Assembly (NCBI GenBank): GCA_963576565.1
Contig: OY755039.1
Span: 25,806,602-25,870,601 of the forward strand
DNA length: 64,000 bases
Reading direction: 5' to 3'
Source: Aspidapion aeneum
Taxonomy: Eukaryota > Arthropoda > Insecta > Coleoptera > Brentidae
The notes under the pieces are model-generated. The model saw nothing but the letters and a program-made list of their open reading frames with translations. It was not told the origin of the DNA and did not search any database. Both the position numbers and the translations under genes were made by a program. Below are positions 45,666-58,320 of the stretch, one piece after another (the first letter of the stretch is position 1; each line of letters starts with the position of its first letter).

Positions 45666-47420
45666 AATGAGAAAAACAAGGAGTTAGCGATCCCTGTAGT
45701 ACTCTTGGTGTAGCTTATATTTCGTATGATCTAAGTTTATTAATTTTCACCCCCTGTTTACGAATTATAGTAATTTGGGGATGCATTTACCCCAACTCAC
45801 TAGCTAGTTTTTAATTTGTTTGGCCGGTATGTAGTTGGCACAATTATAAATAAAAGCAACAATTCTCTCATAATTACTGATTTATGCTACAACTTAAGAC
45901 AATTCAGTAAACATTTTTGGAGCAGTTTTCATTAAGGCAACCGTAATTGATCTTGAGTTTAATTTTGAACACACGCATACAGACAGTCAGACACAGATTT
46001 TCGGTTATTTAAATCAGTTAATTAATGTCGGTACATGAACAATATATCAGATCTTAAGATGCCAAACTTGATTAAAATATATAAAAGGCATGAGATAAGT
46101 AGACCGTCCAAATATTTATTGAATTTCAGAATCACAGAAGAAGTAAATTGTGTTGTAAAAGATTATGGAGTTGGAGAAACTTGCTGACTCATTTGTATCG
46201 TCTCATGTAACAGAACGATATCAGTGCGTAGAGGAGGTGGGTTGTCATGGTAGAGCATCCAGATCGGATTATGTTCAAATTATGCAGACTGTTCCCCAAA
46301 GTTCTGTCTCACAACCTTTGTTTTTACTACGGTAATACTGCAATAATATCTGAAAAAATATAGATATTGTTAGTTTTTTGGCCGTGCAGAGTATGGAAAA
46401 ACTTTATATTTGCTTTGACCAGAATGGCTTAACACTCATATATTTTTGACATTAACAGGGGTAGAACCTAAGGTATCTGCTACATTTGTTTTGTGTTATT
46501 TTTATATCGATATCCAGTGATATAAAACTACAATACAAAAACTATCCAATAGAGGTCCATTTGACCTTCCAAAATGTGCAATATGTATCGTCCAACGCCT
46601 ATTGGATGTCCAAAAGTGTGCAATATGTAGTGTCAATTGGACGTCAATAGCCGGACTATAAACGTCCAATCGACATCCGGAATGCCCAGATGTGGTCGTC
46701 CATTCAACGTCCAATGGATGTTTTGTGCTGTCTGTGTTTTTTATGTATTAAACCAGGTTAGAGTCAAAATTTAATTATTATATTTATTATTTATTATAGA
46801 GGAGCCGCTAAAAATATAGGTGAAATGGCAACACACACCACTCTTTTGATTTTATGGACCTTTGCTGATATTCTTAAATACGTAAAATAGACGTTAAATT
46901 TTAAACAACTAAGTACTAGAAAAAAGCAATCAAGGGCCATAATGTTGATAGAAGAAGATAAAACCGATCTTCCATCCTTGACAAGAATGCACCGAATGAA
47001 TGAATGAGTGTAACCGGTCATTTTTTCAAGATTAGTGGAGTTTTGCACAGACCTGTGATTTAAACAGGTGAACCAATTAACGGTACCCGACCTGCGGTCG
47101 AAATCACCTGTTTTAGTTTGTCCAAAAGCTGATCTTAATTCCGGTAAATTGGCAAAATTTAAAAAAAGCCAATGCTACGGCCCTAATTGGCCCATGACTT
47201 ATTAATATTTATGTTCACTTCTGAAGGAAATTATTTCTGGGTAATACCTCTAAGTAATTATCAAAAGGAGCATGATGAATCTAATACCTTCCCAACTAAA
47301 GGACATTTCTTTTTATTGCAATTTAACTAAAAATTGAATTGCTGCATGCTTATAATTAAATTTTTGGGTTTCTCAAAGATATCTCGAAACCTACAACTCT
47401 TTAGTTACCTATTATAATTT
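45666..47420. other. Non-coding, with degenerate GTCCAAT-type repeats
   Basis: No gene. Between 46540 and 46735 the motif GTCCAAT/ATTGGAC recurs many times. A block of about 48 bp (CCAAAATGTGCAATATGTA, then TCCAACGCC-TATTGGATG) is tandemly duplicated. A short inverted ACAGGTGA / TCACCTGT pair lies at about 47062-47113. ACACGCATACAGACAGTCAG near 45970 resembles the end of an interspersed repeat. Confidence 0.45.
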
Positions 47421-47830
47421 TAACCTTCCTAGCCCGCGCAGCAATGGCTAGAGAAGGTATTATTTTTGACGATTTTTTTTCAGATAACGCTGAAAATGTG
47501 TTATTTGGGTGTATTTCGACCTATTCTAGCCATATCGTCGTGATGTCTGTTTGTGTGTGTGTGTGTGTGTATGTCTGTCTGTAACATAATAGCTCCTAAA
47601 CGGCTAAACGATTTTCATAAAATTTTCAAGTTAAATGGTGCTCGACACTTGGCCAAAATCTATTAATGCTAATAAACATTCAAAATGTTAACTTTTTAAC
47701 GAAGCATCTCATTAATATGCGGTTTTTGGGGTATAGTAGACCACATTTTTCTCAATAATTTGTGTTATTATAAAACTTCGTGGGAGCCTTCGTTTCTGAG
47801 ATATTACGAAAAAAACTGGATTTTTTTAAA
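47421..47830 (+). repeat. Dispersed repeat (copy 3 of 3)
   Basis: Begins ACCTTCCTAGCCCGCGCAGC, then GATAACGCTGAAAATGTGTT, a (GT)n tract at about 47548-47571, ATAGCTCCTAAACGGC and AATGCTAATAAACATTCAAA. This is collinear with the reverse complement of 33095-33560. The same leading 100 bp occurs at 12425-12530. Confidence 0.8.
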
Positions 47831-48378
47831 ATCAAGTTTTTCGAGCTTGTATGCAAAACAGCAATTGGATATTTTTTGTAATTTAAAAGTTGTATTATTT
47901 TAATATTTTAGCCGTTAAGAAAATAACTATATTTTATGACGAAATTTCGTCCATAAGGTATTATACCATAAAAAAGGATCCAACTTTTTGGAACTATAAC
48001 ATTTCGTTAAAATTAGGATATTGGTTGCAGTTTTTATTGAATTTCTCGAAAAGGTCTGACAAAATTTTTCGTTGTAAGAGACGTGAAAAATTAACAATCA
48101 AATGTTTTAAACTGTTTTTAAATAAATTTTGGCTGTTTACCTTTTTGATATATAATATAGTAATCACAAAATTCGTTGCGCTTTATTTATTTCCGAAAAC
48201 TTCATATCTCGTCGTAGTGTCAAACAATAATCTATACTTAAACCCTACGCAGAATTTTCTTTCGAATATTTTTAGTTATTGTTTGTTTTGTAATTTTGTT
48301 ACAACAGAAAAATATTAACAGGTATTTTAGGATTTTAAGTTATTTGTCTAGAAACATGCTTTTAAAAATGAATTGGAT
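47831..48378. other. AT-rich stretch, no gene called
   Basis: A 142-codon plus-strand open frame (47890-48318) is rich in Phe, Tyr, Asn and Lys as expected from A/T-rich DNA. It lacks any recognised motif, so I treat it as chance. Confidence 0.5.
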
Positions 48379-49826
48379 TACACAGCCCCACAAAAAGAAA
48401 AGTTCATTCTTGAGGGTCGGACATATGTATTCCCATGTATTTTTCGACGTCTCGAATTGGCTCCAGGGGCCAAAAATAGCCTCTATATGGCCTAAAGACA
48501 AAGTCGAGATTGTGGTCAAAAAGTTCACGGCCAACTGAAATTTCCCGTTTTGGGCCGGGAAAATGGCCCCTTAGGGACCGGGAAATCGTGTTTCAAGCGC
48601 CGCAATGGCATCAGTGGTATTTTTGTGTCCTTTTGAATACTGGAATGAATACCGTGCTTGAAAAGTTTATGCTCAACTGAAATTCCGGGTCTAGGACCGA
48701 AAAAATGGCCCCTTAGGGGCCGGAAAATCGTGTTTCAGGTGTCGCAATGGCATCAGTGGTATTTTTGTGTATTTTTGAATACTGGAATGAATACCCTGCT
48801 TGAAAAGTATATGGTCAACTGCCATTTCCGGTTTAGGACCAGTAAAATGGCCCCTTAGGGGCCAGAAAATCGTTTTGGGGCTCGCAATGGCATTAGTGGT
48901 GTTTTTTAGTACTTTTGAATACTGGAATGAATACCGTACTTGAAAAGTTTATGGCCAACTGCAATTCCATCTGAAAACCGCCATCATAGAGATATCCCAC
49001 CGTCCCTGTTATCGTTGTTCCATGTTAATTTTTTCAGTCATCTCATCACTATAGTCACCTCAAGAGTCTATAAAAAAATTCAAGTGTAAGTGCAACAGAT
49101 GCAACTTTAGGCTCACCATACGGCCCGGCTTTCTGAAGCATATTTCCAACGGTTTCCCTGTTATTTAGATTAGACCATGAGGTTCCTACTGGACACTTGA
49201 GCTTTAGCCAGGACTTTTTTCAAGGGAGTTCACGGACTCCACACGTTTTCTGTCATGACTGATGCTAGAAACAAAACCCCTATTTATCTAGGACCTCTCA
49301 AATTTACGCTATTAGTCCTTTATATGCGAAGGGAGAAGCAATGCATCTAAAGAGTCCACCCAGTTTTTTCTTCAGGCCATTGTCTGATTACATAAAATAC
49401 CACAGGCGCAAGTGCAACAGGACCATTTTCCTGATCCTAAACGGGGAATTTCAGTTGGCCATAAATTTTTCAAGCACGGTATTCATTCCAGTATTCAAAA
49501 GTACGCAAAAATACCACTGATGCCATTGCGGCACCCAAAACACGATTTCCCGGCCCCTAAGGGGCCATTTGCCCGGCCCAAAATGGGGAGTTTCAGTTGT
49601 CCGTGAACTTTTCGAACTCAATCTCGACTTTGACTTTAGAATGCACCTTTAACGTCGCCTCATCCCGGAATCGACCTCTCAGGTTATATAGAGGCCATTT
49701 TAGGCCCCTGGTGCCAATTCCAGATGTGGAGGGCCATTTCTGAGCTTGGGATCGGATTCAGCTTCAAAAAATACATGGGATGTGTCCGACCCTCGAGTAT
49801 GAACTTTTTTTTTGTGGGGCTGTGTT
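48379..49826. mobile_element. 1.45-kb foldback element with tandem units in its arms
   Basis: The right end, read inward, is TAACACAGCCCCACAAAAAA; the left reads TTACACAGCCCCACAAAAAG. Next in both arms come GGGTCGGACA, CCATGTATTTTT, GCCTCTATAT and GTCGAGATTG. A unit of about 142 bp follows, containing GGCCCCTTAGGGGCC, CGCAATGGCATCAGTGGT and GAATACTGGAATGAATACC. The left arm has three such units (starting about 48534, 48676, 48819). The right arm (complement) has between one and two. The spacer 48970-49400 has a different composition and contains two AAGTGCAACAG boxes. No coding sequence. Confidence 0.8.
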
Positions 49827-51353
49827 ATTGGCCAAAGAGGGCTTAGTTGGGTGGAGATTCAGGATTGAATTGAGATGTGCGCCGCAGGAGAAGATTTTGG
49901 GATAATCATACTTAAAAAGGTATATTTTACGCGTTTGGGATCCTTTAAAGAGATTGTTCAATATGTAACTAGAACTGTTAAAGCGGCGCTTGTACAGAGC
50001 TTTGAAAAAGAGTACTGTACCTAATTATAAAATTTCGGACTTCCACTGTCTCAATTTATTTTAAACACGACGTTTCGGTTAGTAAGTCTCTCTGACCATT
50101 TTCAAGTGTAAAGCTGTTTGCAAATATAAGTATCAAAAACAGTTTTTTTACTCTAGACCCCAAACGGCTCATTTGCGGACATATGTTTACTGGAGAAAAA
50201 ATGTTTGTTTTGATGGCCCTCACCACCCCTTGCTGTTTGTCGGTATATTTTTGGGACACCCTGTATATATTCAAATATTTAAACCCCCCCCCCCCCCCCT
50301 ACGCGACTGTGTGTAGATATAAAAAAAAACAGTTGTACTGCGTGCAATATTCAAAAATCAGCTTATTTTTTTCATTAACGAGGTCTGTACTTTTTGTTTG
50401 CTTTATGTACATGTTAAATTATGGTATAAAAAAAAATCAAAAATATTTATTATTTATATTTATATGAGATTAAAATCGTCTAGACTGTCAGAACTAGTTT
50501 CTTTAAGCGTACAAGTAATTATGCGTAAGAACATGTAAAATGTAGGTACTTTATAAATCTCCTTCCTAACGTCTTTATATCAAACCTAATTTTTTTGTAT
50601 TTTTTATATCTACAGTGTAAGCGAAAATTTGCTTAACAAATGGGAAATTTTTTAATACGAAGTTAACCGAAAAATCTTTCTGCAGATTACTTTTGCTTTT
50701 CCCTTAATTTATTTAGCATAAGGTATAGAATAGAATACAGGGTAAAATATAAAACATATATTTTGCATAAGAGTATTGTACTCTTATTTGAAAAGAGTTG
50801 TATAGAAATAAAAGTTATGTTGAGAATTTTGAAATCTGGATATTTTAAGAAGGCTATAAAGTAATATTTAATTATAAAAATTAATGCGAAAAGAATAATA
50901 TACCCATTGACGTATAATCTCTTGTCTGATAATAAAAGGCAGACTACAATCATTTTGAGTGCGAACTGTGCTTTCTTATTACTCGATTGGACGCTTCGTC
51001 ACTATGAATTTACAAAAATAAAAGTCTTACCTACTAAAATTTTAATAATAAAAAATGCTAAAGCTGGATTCATAGCTCTGTAAAGTAGTGTAAAAAATAA
51101 AAATACTGCTTATTTAATTCTTAGTGTCAACTATGAACATCAGCATGTTTGATGGATAATTTATTTTTTTCTTGTATCTTACTGCTTATGCATTACTGTT
51201 TACTTTACAGAACTATAGATCCACCTTTATATATTTTGTAAATAAAAAACATTATGGTTGCTTTACATAAAACCAGAAGTTTAGTTGAGTGGTTGAGTAC
51301 TTAGTCAAGTCAACGGTCGAGTTTAGTAAATGGAACATTATTCGATTTTTCTT
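49827..51353. other. Non-coding, with fragmentary mobile elements
   Basis: Contains a Penelope-like terminal fragment (50060-50108, listed separately). A minus-strand TACAGGGTGTCCCAAAAAT end lies at about 50251-50272, continuing to about 50180. A C16 run is at 50284-50299. The remainder is AT-rich with no supported gene. Confidence 0.5.
50060..50108 (-). mobile_element. Penelope-like terminal fragment, degenerate
   Basis: The minus strand reads CACTTGAAAATGGTCAGAGA, a 10-base loop, then ACCGAAACGTCGTG. The GGT / ACC pair and following GAAACG match the arrangement in the fragment at 14244-14294. The CUGANGA box is altered (TTGAAAA). Confidence 0.45.
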
Positions 51354-51361
51354 GTCTAGTA

Positions 51362-52107
51362 GGGGCGGCGGATAAAAGGTCAAAAGTCCAAAAGGTCGAA
51401 AGTACAAAATGTCGAAAAAATAAGATCGAAAATACAAAAGGTCAAAAGTGCAAAAGGTCGAAAGTACAAAAGGTCGAAAGTACAAAAGGTCGAAAGTACA
51501 AAAGGACGAAAAAAAATCGGCAATACAAAATATTAAAAATGCCAATTTACCGTATCAAATCAAATTGACCTGTCCAGTCGAGGTGGACCCTGGCCCGAGG
51601 ATAGGTTAGGTTACTATCCCAACCTGACCCGGTTAGATTAGTATATCAAAAAAAAACTTTTCTGACGAGATCAGGGTAGTTTTTTTTAGTAAACAAACCT
51701 AACCTGGTCAGGTTGGGTTAGTAACCTAACCGAGTTAACTATGAACTATCCTCGACATCTGGACTACCTCGGCTGGGCAGGGCAATTCGACTTGATTAGG
51801 TTTCAATCTTTTATTTTTCAATCTTTTGTACTTTCGACCTTTTGTACTTTCGACCTTTTGTACTTTCGATCTTTTGTACTTTCGACCTTTTGTATTTACG
51901 ACCTTTTGTACTTTCGACCTTTTGTACTTTCGACATTTTGTACTTTTGACTTTTTGTACTTTCGACCTTTTATTTTTCGACCTTTTGTACTTCCGACCTT
52001 TTGTACTTTCGACTTCTTGTACTTTCGACCTTTTGTATTTTCGACCTTATTTTTTTGACCTTTTGTACTTTCGACCTTTTGTAATTTCGACCTTTTATCC
52101 GCCGCCC
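51362..52107. mobile_element. 746-bp palindromic element with 16-bp minisatellite arms and 8-bp target duplication
   Basis: Inverted ends GGGCGGCGGATAAAAGGTC and GACCTTTTATCCGCCGCCC. Perfect 8-bp duplication GTCTAGTA at 51354-51361 and 52108-52115. The left arm contains about 9-10 units of GGTCGAAAGTACAAAA. The right arm contains about 16 units of the complement, so the two arrays face each other. The inner 250 bp also folds (GAGGATAGGTTAGGTTACTA against its near-complement). A single strand could therefore form one long hairpin. No transposase; open frames in the arrays are repeat artefacts. Confidence 0.92.
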
Positions 52108-52115
52108 GTCTAGTA

Positions 52116-55100
52116 GCCAGCAGCCTCCACCACTAAGAAAACCGACTAGTCCTATACCAACTAAACATATCTGGTCAGCCAAAAAATTTTGTGAATAGCC
52201 AAGCAGTGTTACTACTCGGCTTGCTATTAAAGTACTCATGGCCTGAGGCCTCGTGTAAACCTTTGATTAACTTGAGTTGATTTAGCAAACTCTACTAATT
52301 AACTAAACTGTGTGAAGAGTCCATCGACTTAAAACCCACTCAACTAAATTACTTTACTCTACTTAAAGACTGACTGCATGTGAACCGACTTTTAAAATAG
52401 GTACATATAAGGAATAAATGCAGAAATCTTTTACAGAATACTGTTCCAGAAATAATTGTTTTAGTTAAAGATAATATACCTACAGGGCAGCAGGGCTCGT
52501 GTCAATACAACATGATAGCACCAGAATTTTGAGCCAGTGAAAAAAAATCGGGGTGTTGCGCCCAAATGTTTACCCACAAGTCATTATAAAACGTAACTAC
52601 TATGTTTGGGGTTTCCAATTCTATTTTTTTAAAAGAAACTGACCCATCGCCACCCGAATTCCGCTATGAAAAGACTCAACTTTTATTAAAAAATTCTGCT
52701 GTAATAATTGAAATGTATTGTAAAGGGCGTAATATAAAACACTCATGCTCTACTCACAAAAACAATGCGAGTAATACAACTAACTGATGGCCTGTGCCAA
52801 ATAGGCTGCAGATAAAATCTATCCCTATTCGAAGGACTCAAGAGAAAATAGGTTCAACGCTGGCTTGGGTTTCAGTTGATTAATCGCGTCGCCGTCGCTT
52901 TGAGTCGGAGTATGATCCACTGCATTGCCCAGGGTCACCGAATTTCATATAATATGAATTAAAAAAAAATGCATAAAATAAAATAAAAACCAATAAAGAT
53001 AATTTTAAAATAAAAAAACTTGTTTTTGCAGAAAAATACGGCAGTGCCATGGCACTACCGCACCAGACGCCACTGTTACAGGAGTATCCATTATAAATGT
53101 AACTTCGGATAAAAACTAAAAAATATGGGATAAAACAAAGTTCCCAAAGACCCCATTTTTTGCATTTGCTGTCAACAGTCATCATAACATATTTTTTTTT
53201 AATTTGTCAAACACACTGTGTTTATTGTATTACAATCTAGTCAGTAAGACTAATTAGCAATTTTGTTTTAACTTAGTTTACTAGAAAAGTCAGATATCAT
53301 AATATGTAACGAGAAAATGGAGGGTTACATTTATCATGGATAACCCTGTACATCAACTATCTAACTAAAAAATAAACTTTAAAAACATAAATTTTATTTT
53401 GTACAAAAGTGATATAAACAAAAGAAACCTAAAATATCACTTTTATCAACTAGAGATAACAAATACTATTAAAAATGAGTTAAATATTTAAATAATAAGG
53501 AAAATATGTGTATAAATAAACAAACACGACCAGAGTGTTTCGTTCTCACTCAAATTAGTTTTATTTTTGAGTTACAATTTTATTTATTTTTGTTTTTACA
53601 ATTTTTGGGAATTTTACTGCGCTGCGGCGCCTTTAAGAGTTTTTTTTGTTTTTATTTTTAATTAACTTTAATACTATTTACAGGGTTCAAACCCTTCTAA
53701 ATTAAAATTAGTACTAAGATATAAGTATTTACAATTATTTATATACAAATTACAACTTACTATTACGTATGCATAATGAAAAAAAATACTTGCAATACAA
53801 ATTTTAATTTACGCGATGGTCTTGACACCCTTTGTTCCGTTCCTTCAAATGAAATATTTTCCCACTTGACCCGCCTGTGTATTAAACATCCTTTTTACCT
53901 ATATACAAAATGGATCAAGGTCAAATGCCGTCGACCTCTAAAAATTAGTATTCACAAATCTGCGAAAGCAAACAGTTAATGCGTTCCTGTGATACTCGTA
54001 CAAATATTTACGCCCTTTAAAGGCAATTTTTTACAAGCTCGCGAGCGGGCGTGATTACAAACTACATTACTAACTCTTTTCCCTGTGAAAACCTCCGGAG
54101 TTGAAGTGAAGATCTACCACAAGACGTCGCCAAATTGGATTACCCTTGTAGCTCCTTTTTTGGTAAGTCAAGACCTCTTCATTTCGTCCTTTTTTACTTC
54201 ATATTACTACAATAGAGATTTGGGTACAATTTGGACGCAACTTAGAAATACTGTGTTTATATTTAACATCAAAACCAGTTTGGGTAGTCAGATTGATCTA
54301 GGTATTTTACAGTCCAGTTTGGGACTGATTTTCCCCTGATTTTCAATCTCAAGCAAGGACTTTTCACAGAGAACTACAACAAAAATGACGCACCACCGAT
54401 TGACATATGTCAAAATTGTCAATTTCAGGCCCCATTCCAAGCCAAAAAGCATCTTATTATTCTTTCTTGTTGGTTTCCTGAAACTTAGTTAAGTATGACA
54501 CTGCAAGTGATTTCCACTTGAGTGTTAGATTAAGATAAGTTCTAACTTGGCTTAGTTTTTTATCCAAGTTCCAGATGAGAAAGTGGAACAGTTTACACTC
54601 TATGGCTTGGTGAGGTGAGCTTAGGTTGTGAAAGCACAGGCCAATTTCCTAAAATTACGTAAACTTATTTCTTGGAATTTTAAAGCCAAAGAACAAAAAT
54701 ATGCCTTGTGTAAACTCGTGCTGAGCACCCTTTTGGTGCCACTTGGATATTATGTAAATGCATTCGAGCGTGAAAATAAACGCAACCCCTTGAAAAATTC
54801 AAAAGGCGCCTGCCAACCCTTGCTTACGCAAAATTTGTCAATAAAATACCGAAAAATGCAAACATTTCATCTCTTTTGAAATTCTATACTTTTGAAAATT
54901 ATTTACTTCAGTTATGCCGTTCACGGTCAAGTGCATTTTGAGTTTTTGCATTTATCAAAAGTTGCGTCAAAGAACCATAATAATGGTTTTCGGTTAGGAG
55001 TCTTTTGTGCTCTAAATCGGATTTAGGACGTACTTTGTTATCTTCAAAAATCGGATTACACCAAAGCAAATAGTTATTGATTCTTGCGGTCTCTTTAACT

Positions 55101-56578
55101 TCAGTAACTTTACTTAATGCGGGCTTCTGCCACAATTTTTAAAAGTGCCAAATCTACGGGTGTACTTACGAAAACAACACTTAAAAATGCTTGAAAGCAC
55201 TGACTTCCAAGCACTGTTGTGCTCGAAGCACTTTTTCAAGCACTTTTAAGGCTATGACTGCCCAGTATTGCCTTATAAAGTATTTTTTTTTAATTTTTGT
55301 ACATCGTCATATTATAAAAATTTCCTAATACAAACACCGACGAGAGACAAAAGAACGAAAAACAAAGCGTTTGACCCACCTTTCATTGGCCGTAGCAATG
55401 CGAAGGCTAAAATTTTGTTAGCCCTATCACCCGAGCCCAAGCTACGCGTCTTAATTTGACATGGGAACACGCATATTATGAGCGTTGTTTGATGGAGAGC
55501 TCAAACAACGTTATGAGCAATTACAGTCTTGTCCGCTTGCAGCGAGCTTCGAGTGACAAGACGCTAGCCCTTACAAGTTCACTTTGAATCCTTGACTTCG
55601 CATGCGCGCAGATCTATCAATATTATTTACCTCATGTATTAGAATAGATGAACAGGGTGATTTTCACTTCAATGATTCTAAGTACAGTTACAGTTTAAGT
55701 ATTGTCCGTTTACTTTGATGCCTCTAAGCTTTTAAAAGCTTGTTCTAGGGCTTGGTTAAACAGTTAAGGGGATATTGTGTCACCCTACTGACATCTCTTC
55801 TTATGCGGATTGGCTTGATTCCTTCGTGGACTCTGATTGATGTTGTTGCTTCGCTATATATATTGGCTATATACTTAGTGGGTAATAATACATCAATTGA
55901 ACTCGAGTGGCGAATTGTAATAAATTATAGACTTGAAATATAACTTTTCAACTAAAAATCATATTGGTAAATAAAAAAGTCGAACATCACGCGACAATTT
56001 CTGTTGGCAACACTGAAATTCTTTTAGAATTTGTCTGTAAAAAGCATACCCAGACAGCACAAGTACGACTATGTACAGCCAATTTAAAAAATACTGATAC
56101 GTCTCTTTAAAGTAATTTTTCCAAAATTTGAGCAGTGCACTCCAAGGCACTATTAGCTTTTTCAAAAGCTCTATATTTTAGCAATATCAAAACTGTCAAT
56201 TACAAGTAAAAAAATTATAACATTGTCATCAGCATAGTTAGTTAAAATAGCTTTAAATACAACCAAAAAGCTAAAAGCCAAAATTGTTACTAAGTTGGAA
56301 ATCGGTTGGTCCTTTTCAGCGCCAGAGGTAGCCCAGTATTTTAACGAAAGCCGAACAACAGTTTGTTCTATAAATAAAAGATGGATAAAATAACAATCAT
56401 TTGAAAGGGAACAAGGATGATATAGAGGGCCAAATGACCCTTTCGGAAGAGCAAAGAATGCAAGCATTTTTTTCGCAGTATCTAGGTAGCTAAGCACCCA
56501 TTTACCGCAGAATTCAATCATCAAACCTCAGGTGCAGAACTGAGCAAAAAAAAACAAACTTACTGTTTAAATGTATTA
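52116..56578. other. Long non-coding stretch with unassigned open frames
   Basis: No gene supported. Items seen: a palindrome CGGCAGTGCCA / TGGCACTACCG at 53039-53060 followed by CAGACGCCACTG (53064-53075), one end of a hAT-like MITE; a cluster of five CAAGCACT/AAGCACT boxes at 55186-55245; a hairpin with 9-bp arms (GTTGTTTGA) at 55484-55509. Open frames at 52602 (+), 52880 (-), 53776 (+), 54628 (+), 54908-55135 (-) and 56171-56524 (-) show no confirmed domain. The last contains a NYADDN string. Confidence 0.45.
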
Positions 56579-57139
56579 CAGTGAAACCTCTCCTCGCGGA
56601 CACCTCGATTAAACAAATTTTTTGGAACCAAGCTTTTCACTATTTCTTTACATGTAAAATTCACTCCTATAATCAGACACTCTAATAACCGGACTCGGAC
56701 AATTTTGTTTGGTTAAAAAATTTTGAAACCTTCCTTAACCGGACGCGAACCTCTGACAACGGGATGGAGTGCTGCACGACATGGGCATAAACATTATGTA
56801 GTATGTTGACAACAACGCACTCTGCAGCCGTTTTAATGCGGAGACTAAATACTTCTGTCGTATTTACAACATATTTTATTCGGCGGGGGCGGGACTGCTG
56901 TGTTTTATTTTTATTGTTCAATTGGGTAGTAATAGATCTCTTTGAAATAGTGCCTAGTACTAAAAAACTTCGGAGAAGGAACATCTATCAGCACGAAAGA
57001 TCGCTGAAAAATCTCAAGCAGCGGAAATTGTTAATAAATATATATTACAATTTCATAGTTCCCTCTCATAAGCGGACACCTCTAATAAGCGGACAAAAGA
57101 GACGGAACCGTGCGTGTCCGCTTATGGGAGGTTTCACTG
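56579..57139. mobile_element. Tigger/pogo-like non-autonomous element
   Basis: Ends CAGTGAAACCTCTC and the complement of GGGAGGTTTCACTG. Subterminal motifs of the type TAANCGGACNC occur repeatedly on both sides (AACCGGACTCGGAC, TAACCGGACGCGAACC, ATAAGCGGACACC, TAAGCGGACAAAAG). This terminus is characteristic of the pogo/Tigger branch of Tc1/mariner. TA is present on the left but not obviously on the right. No intact transposase; a plus-strand open frame across the right half has no clear helix-turn-helix. Confidence 0.65.
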
Positions 57140-57960
57140 TGTTTAGCAAGGCTAATAAGACATTCAATTCAAAATTAAATTTAATTAACAGAAACCAACA
57201 CCATATGTCTAAAAACTGCCAAAAATATATTGCTAGCTGGTTTTTATCATGTTTTATTTTATTTATTTTTTAAACATGCAAAAGGAAATAAGCAGTCCTC
57301 TTATTGGACGTCATAACACTACTGTAAAATGTAAATGTCAAAAAAACGAGTTTTTCCAGTTGTATAAGATTTTTTTGAAATAAGCTGTACGTACAGATTT
57401 AAAAAAACTCTGCCAATCTATGAGCACCTAAGCTCACACTGGGTACTATAGTTATAGTGTATCTACGTGAAAGCTAATATAACTAAAAACTGAAGTATGT
57501 TTTATTGAACTCCAGACTCAATTACCTTTCGTTTGATACCACACAAGCCATGTTTTGACTTATACTCTAATTTTTCAAATCTACCCTACCCTACCCCTTT
57601 TTTTTAAACTAAAATGTATTTTGTTTAACTCCAGACTCAATTACCTTTCGTTTGATATCACACACGCCATATTTCCACTTAAACACTAATTTTTGAAATT
57701 TACCCCCCCCCCTTTTTTTAAATAAACTAAAATGTATTTTGTTTAACTCCAGACTCAATTACCTTTCGTTTGATATCACACACGCCATATTTTTTCATAA
57801 ACTCTAATTTTTGAAATCTACCCCCACCCTTTTATTTGGCTTGTGTTCGGTGGATTTTGTTCATTTTTAAATGGGACCATCTCGACCCAAAACCCAGCCT
57901 GGGTACCAAATTTCATTAAAATCGGGCAAGCGGTTTTTGAGTTATGCGCGTTGGTCGTTA

Positions 57961-58007
57961 CAGACAGACATACAGACACACAGAGAGACAGACAGACAGA
58001 CAGACAT

Positions 58008-58041
<34 letters not shown>
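57961..58041. repeat. (GACA)n microsatellite
   Basis: Imperfect GACA/CAGA tract of about 80 bp in the loop of the foldback, following GGGCAAGCGGTTTTTGAGTT. Produces long spurious CLSV-rich and DRQT-rich frames on the two strands. Confidence 0.9.
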
Positions 58042-58320
58042 GGCGCAACAAAAAAGTTTCAAAATCATCTGAAACGCAAAGATATATAAAAATTTTTGAA
58101 ATCGGAGCAACTTTTTTTTTCTCGAAAAAATTAGGATCACCATAGCTCACACTACTATAGTATAGTATATGTGTGAGCTAAAAACCTGATACTTCTACAG
58201 TTTTATTTATACAAACCAAATAAAAGGGTGGGGGTAGATTTCAAAAATTAGAGTTTATGTGAAAATATGGCGTGTGTGATATCAAACGAAAGGTAATTGA
58301 GTCTGCAGTTAAATAAAATA

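Noticed and set aside
47890..48318. 142-codon plus-strand open frame as a gene
   Set aside because: Composition (Phe, Tyr, Lys, Asn, Ile) is that of random AT-rich DNA; no motif, no supporting start or splice context.
51590..51740. Telomeric (TTAGG)n sequence
   Set aside because: GGTTAGGTT motifs occur only as isolated words within the palindrome, not as a tandem array.
51252..52239. Open frames rich in FRPFVLSTFCTFD or its complement
   Set aside because: Translations of the 16-bp minisatellite in the palindromic element.
54085..54339. Frame starting at 54085 and running through a GTAAGT
   Set aside because: It begins at GTG rather than ATG, and the peptide has no recognisable similarity; the GTAAGT is not supported by other signals.
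54908..55135. 75-codon minus-strand frame with protein-like composition
   Set aside because: No recognised domain, no partner exon and no splice signals; could be an old transposon fragment.
57818..58150. CLSV-rich and DRQT-rich open frames
   Set aside because: Translations of the (GACA)n microsatellite.
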